Assembly (NCBI GenBank): GCA_002291955.1 | Contig: DBBA01000256.1 | Span: 1-7,095, forward strand | DNA: 7,095 nucleotides | Source of the DNA: Rhodobacteraceae bacterium UBA996 | GTDB lineage: Bacteria; Pseudomonadota; Alphaproteobacteria; Rhodobacterales; Rhodobacteraceae | Reading direction: 5' to 3' | Part shown: positions 6,737-7,095 of the stretch, piece by piece | How the letters are laid out: every line of letters begins with the position of its first letter | How positions within the stretch are numbered: position 1 is the first letter of the stretch | Notes under the pieces: generated by a model | The model's input: only the letters and a program-made list of their open reading frames with translations | Database searches by the model: none | What the model was told of the DNA's origin: nothing | Program-made: the position numbers and the translations under genes

Positions 6737-7095
6737 ATGACCATCGCCTTCGGCCAGTTCGTGTCGGTCTGGGCGCTTCTGGCGGTCAACATCCTGTCGC
6801 CGGGCCCCAACGTCATCAACACCATCGCCACCGCGATGGGATCGGGCCGCGCCGCCGGGCTGGGGTCCGCCGCGGGCGTCGGCATCGGCATCGCGATCTG
6901 GTGCCTGGGCATGAGCCTGGGTGCCGCCGCGCTGTTCGCCGCCTGGCCGCAGGCGCAGACACTGCTGGGACTTGTCGCGGTCGGACTGCTGCTGTGGTTC
7001 TCGCACCGCTACCTGGCCGGAGCAGGTGCGCTTCTGCGCGGCGGCAGGCTTGGCGTTGCCGAACCCCTGCGCATCACCGTCGGCGCCTCGTTCCG
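6737..7095 (+). CDS. LysE/RhtB-family amino acid exporter (N-terminal 119 residues, 3' end outside window)
   Basis: Partial inner-membrane transporter, open to the right edge. Visible: a first membrane segment (about 6-22) ending in the family mark SPGPN at 21-25, a Gly/Ala-rich second segment with GSGRAAGLGSAAGVGIG at 35-51 running to about 68, and a third segment (about 74-93) followed by a basic loop. This is the standard start of LysE/RhtB proteins, which export amino acids or related small molecules by proton exchange; full members are about 200-210 residues, so roughly 40% is missing. The PGPN motif has Val next (NVI) where many members have Asp. The ATG lies nine bases after the GST stop with no good ribosome site, so it probably depends on translation of that gene. 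The exported compound cannot be told from this part. Confidence 0.9.
   Translation, partial: MTIAFGQFVSVWALLAVNILSPGPNVINTIATAMGSGRAAGLGSAAGVGIGIAIWCLGMSLGAAALFAAWPQAQTLLGLVAVGLLLWFSHRYLAGAGALLRGGRLGVAEPLRITVGASF

Noticed and set aside
4922..7006. Minus-strand open frames of 300-380 codons opposite the NlpC/P60, PaiB, GST and LysE genes
   Set aside because: They span several convincing plus-strand genes and their promoters, and their translations are compositionally biased without domains.

Overview
The window is GC-rich (roughly 70% by eye) and densely coded. Codon use, short gaps and stop/start overlaps, and TAGGGT-type -10 elements suggest an alphaproteobacterial chromosome, most likely Rhodobacteraceae/Paracoccaceae; this is inferred from style and protein families, since there is no rRNA or taxonomic marker. 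I see no insertion sequence, tRNA, rRNA, CRISPR array or phage gene. It reads as ordinary core-like chromosome.

Left block, minus strand (positions 1-2564): a beta-carbonic anhydrase, then an SbcD/Mre11-type nuclease (YhaO-like), then the N-terminal part of its SbcC/Rad50-type ATPase partner (YhaN-like), which runs off the left edge. The nuclease and ATPase genes overlap by ATGA and should act as a DNA-end processing pair. The carbonic anhydrase lies 57 bp upstream and may share transcription, although a weak promoter candidate sits in that gap.

Centre (2565-3089): a 138-bp divergent intergenic region holds a local AT-rich patch with a consensus TATAAT facing the carbonic anhydrase. On the other side is a small helical protein resembling a histidine phosphotransfer (Hpt) domain that lacks the phospho-accepting histidine.

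Right block, plus strand (3114-6022): a tightly packed trio with its own promoter, made of an M17 (leucyl) aminopeptidase, a signal-less NlpC/P60 cysteine peptidase with SH3-like N-terminus, and a PaiB-family FMN-binding split-barrel protein. The two peptidases plausibly work together on cytoplasmic peptides, including recycled cell-wall peptides.

Far right (6064-7095): a second promoter, strikingly similar to the M17 promoter, drives a YibF-like glutathione S-transferase followed after 9 bp by a LysE/RhtB-family exporter that is cut by the right edge.

No clearly new multi-gene system was found. The most interesting items are the near-identical extended promoters (19 of 23 positions across the spacer and -10 region) with a decayed or partial third copy, the His-to-Asp change at a metal-ligand position of the nuclease, and the His-less Hpt-like protein.
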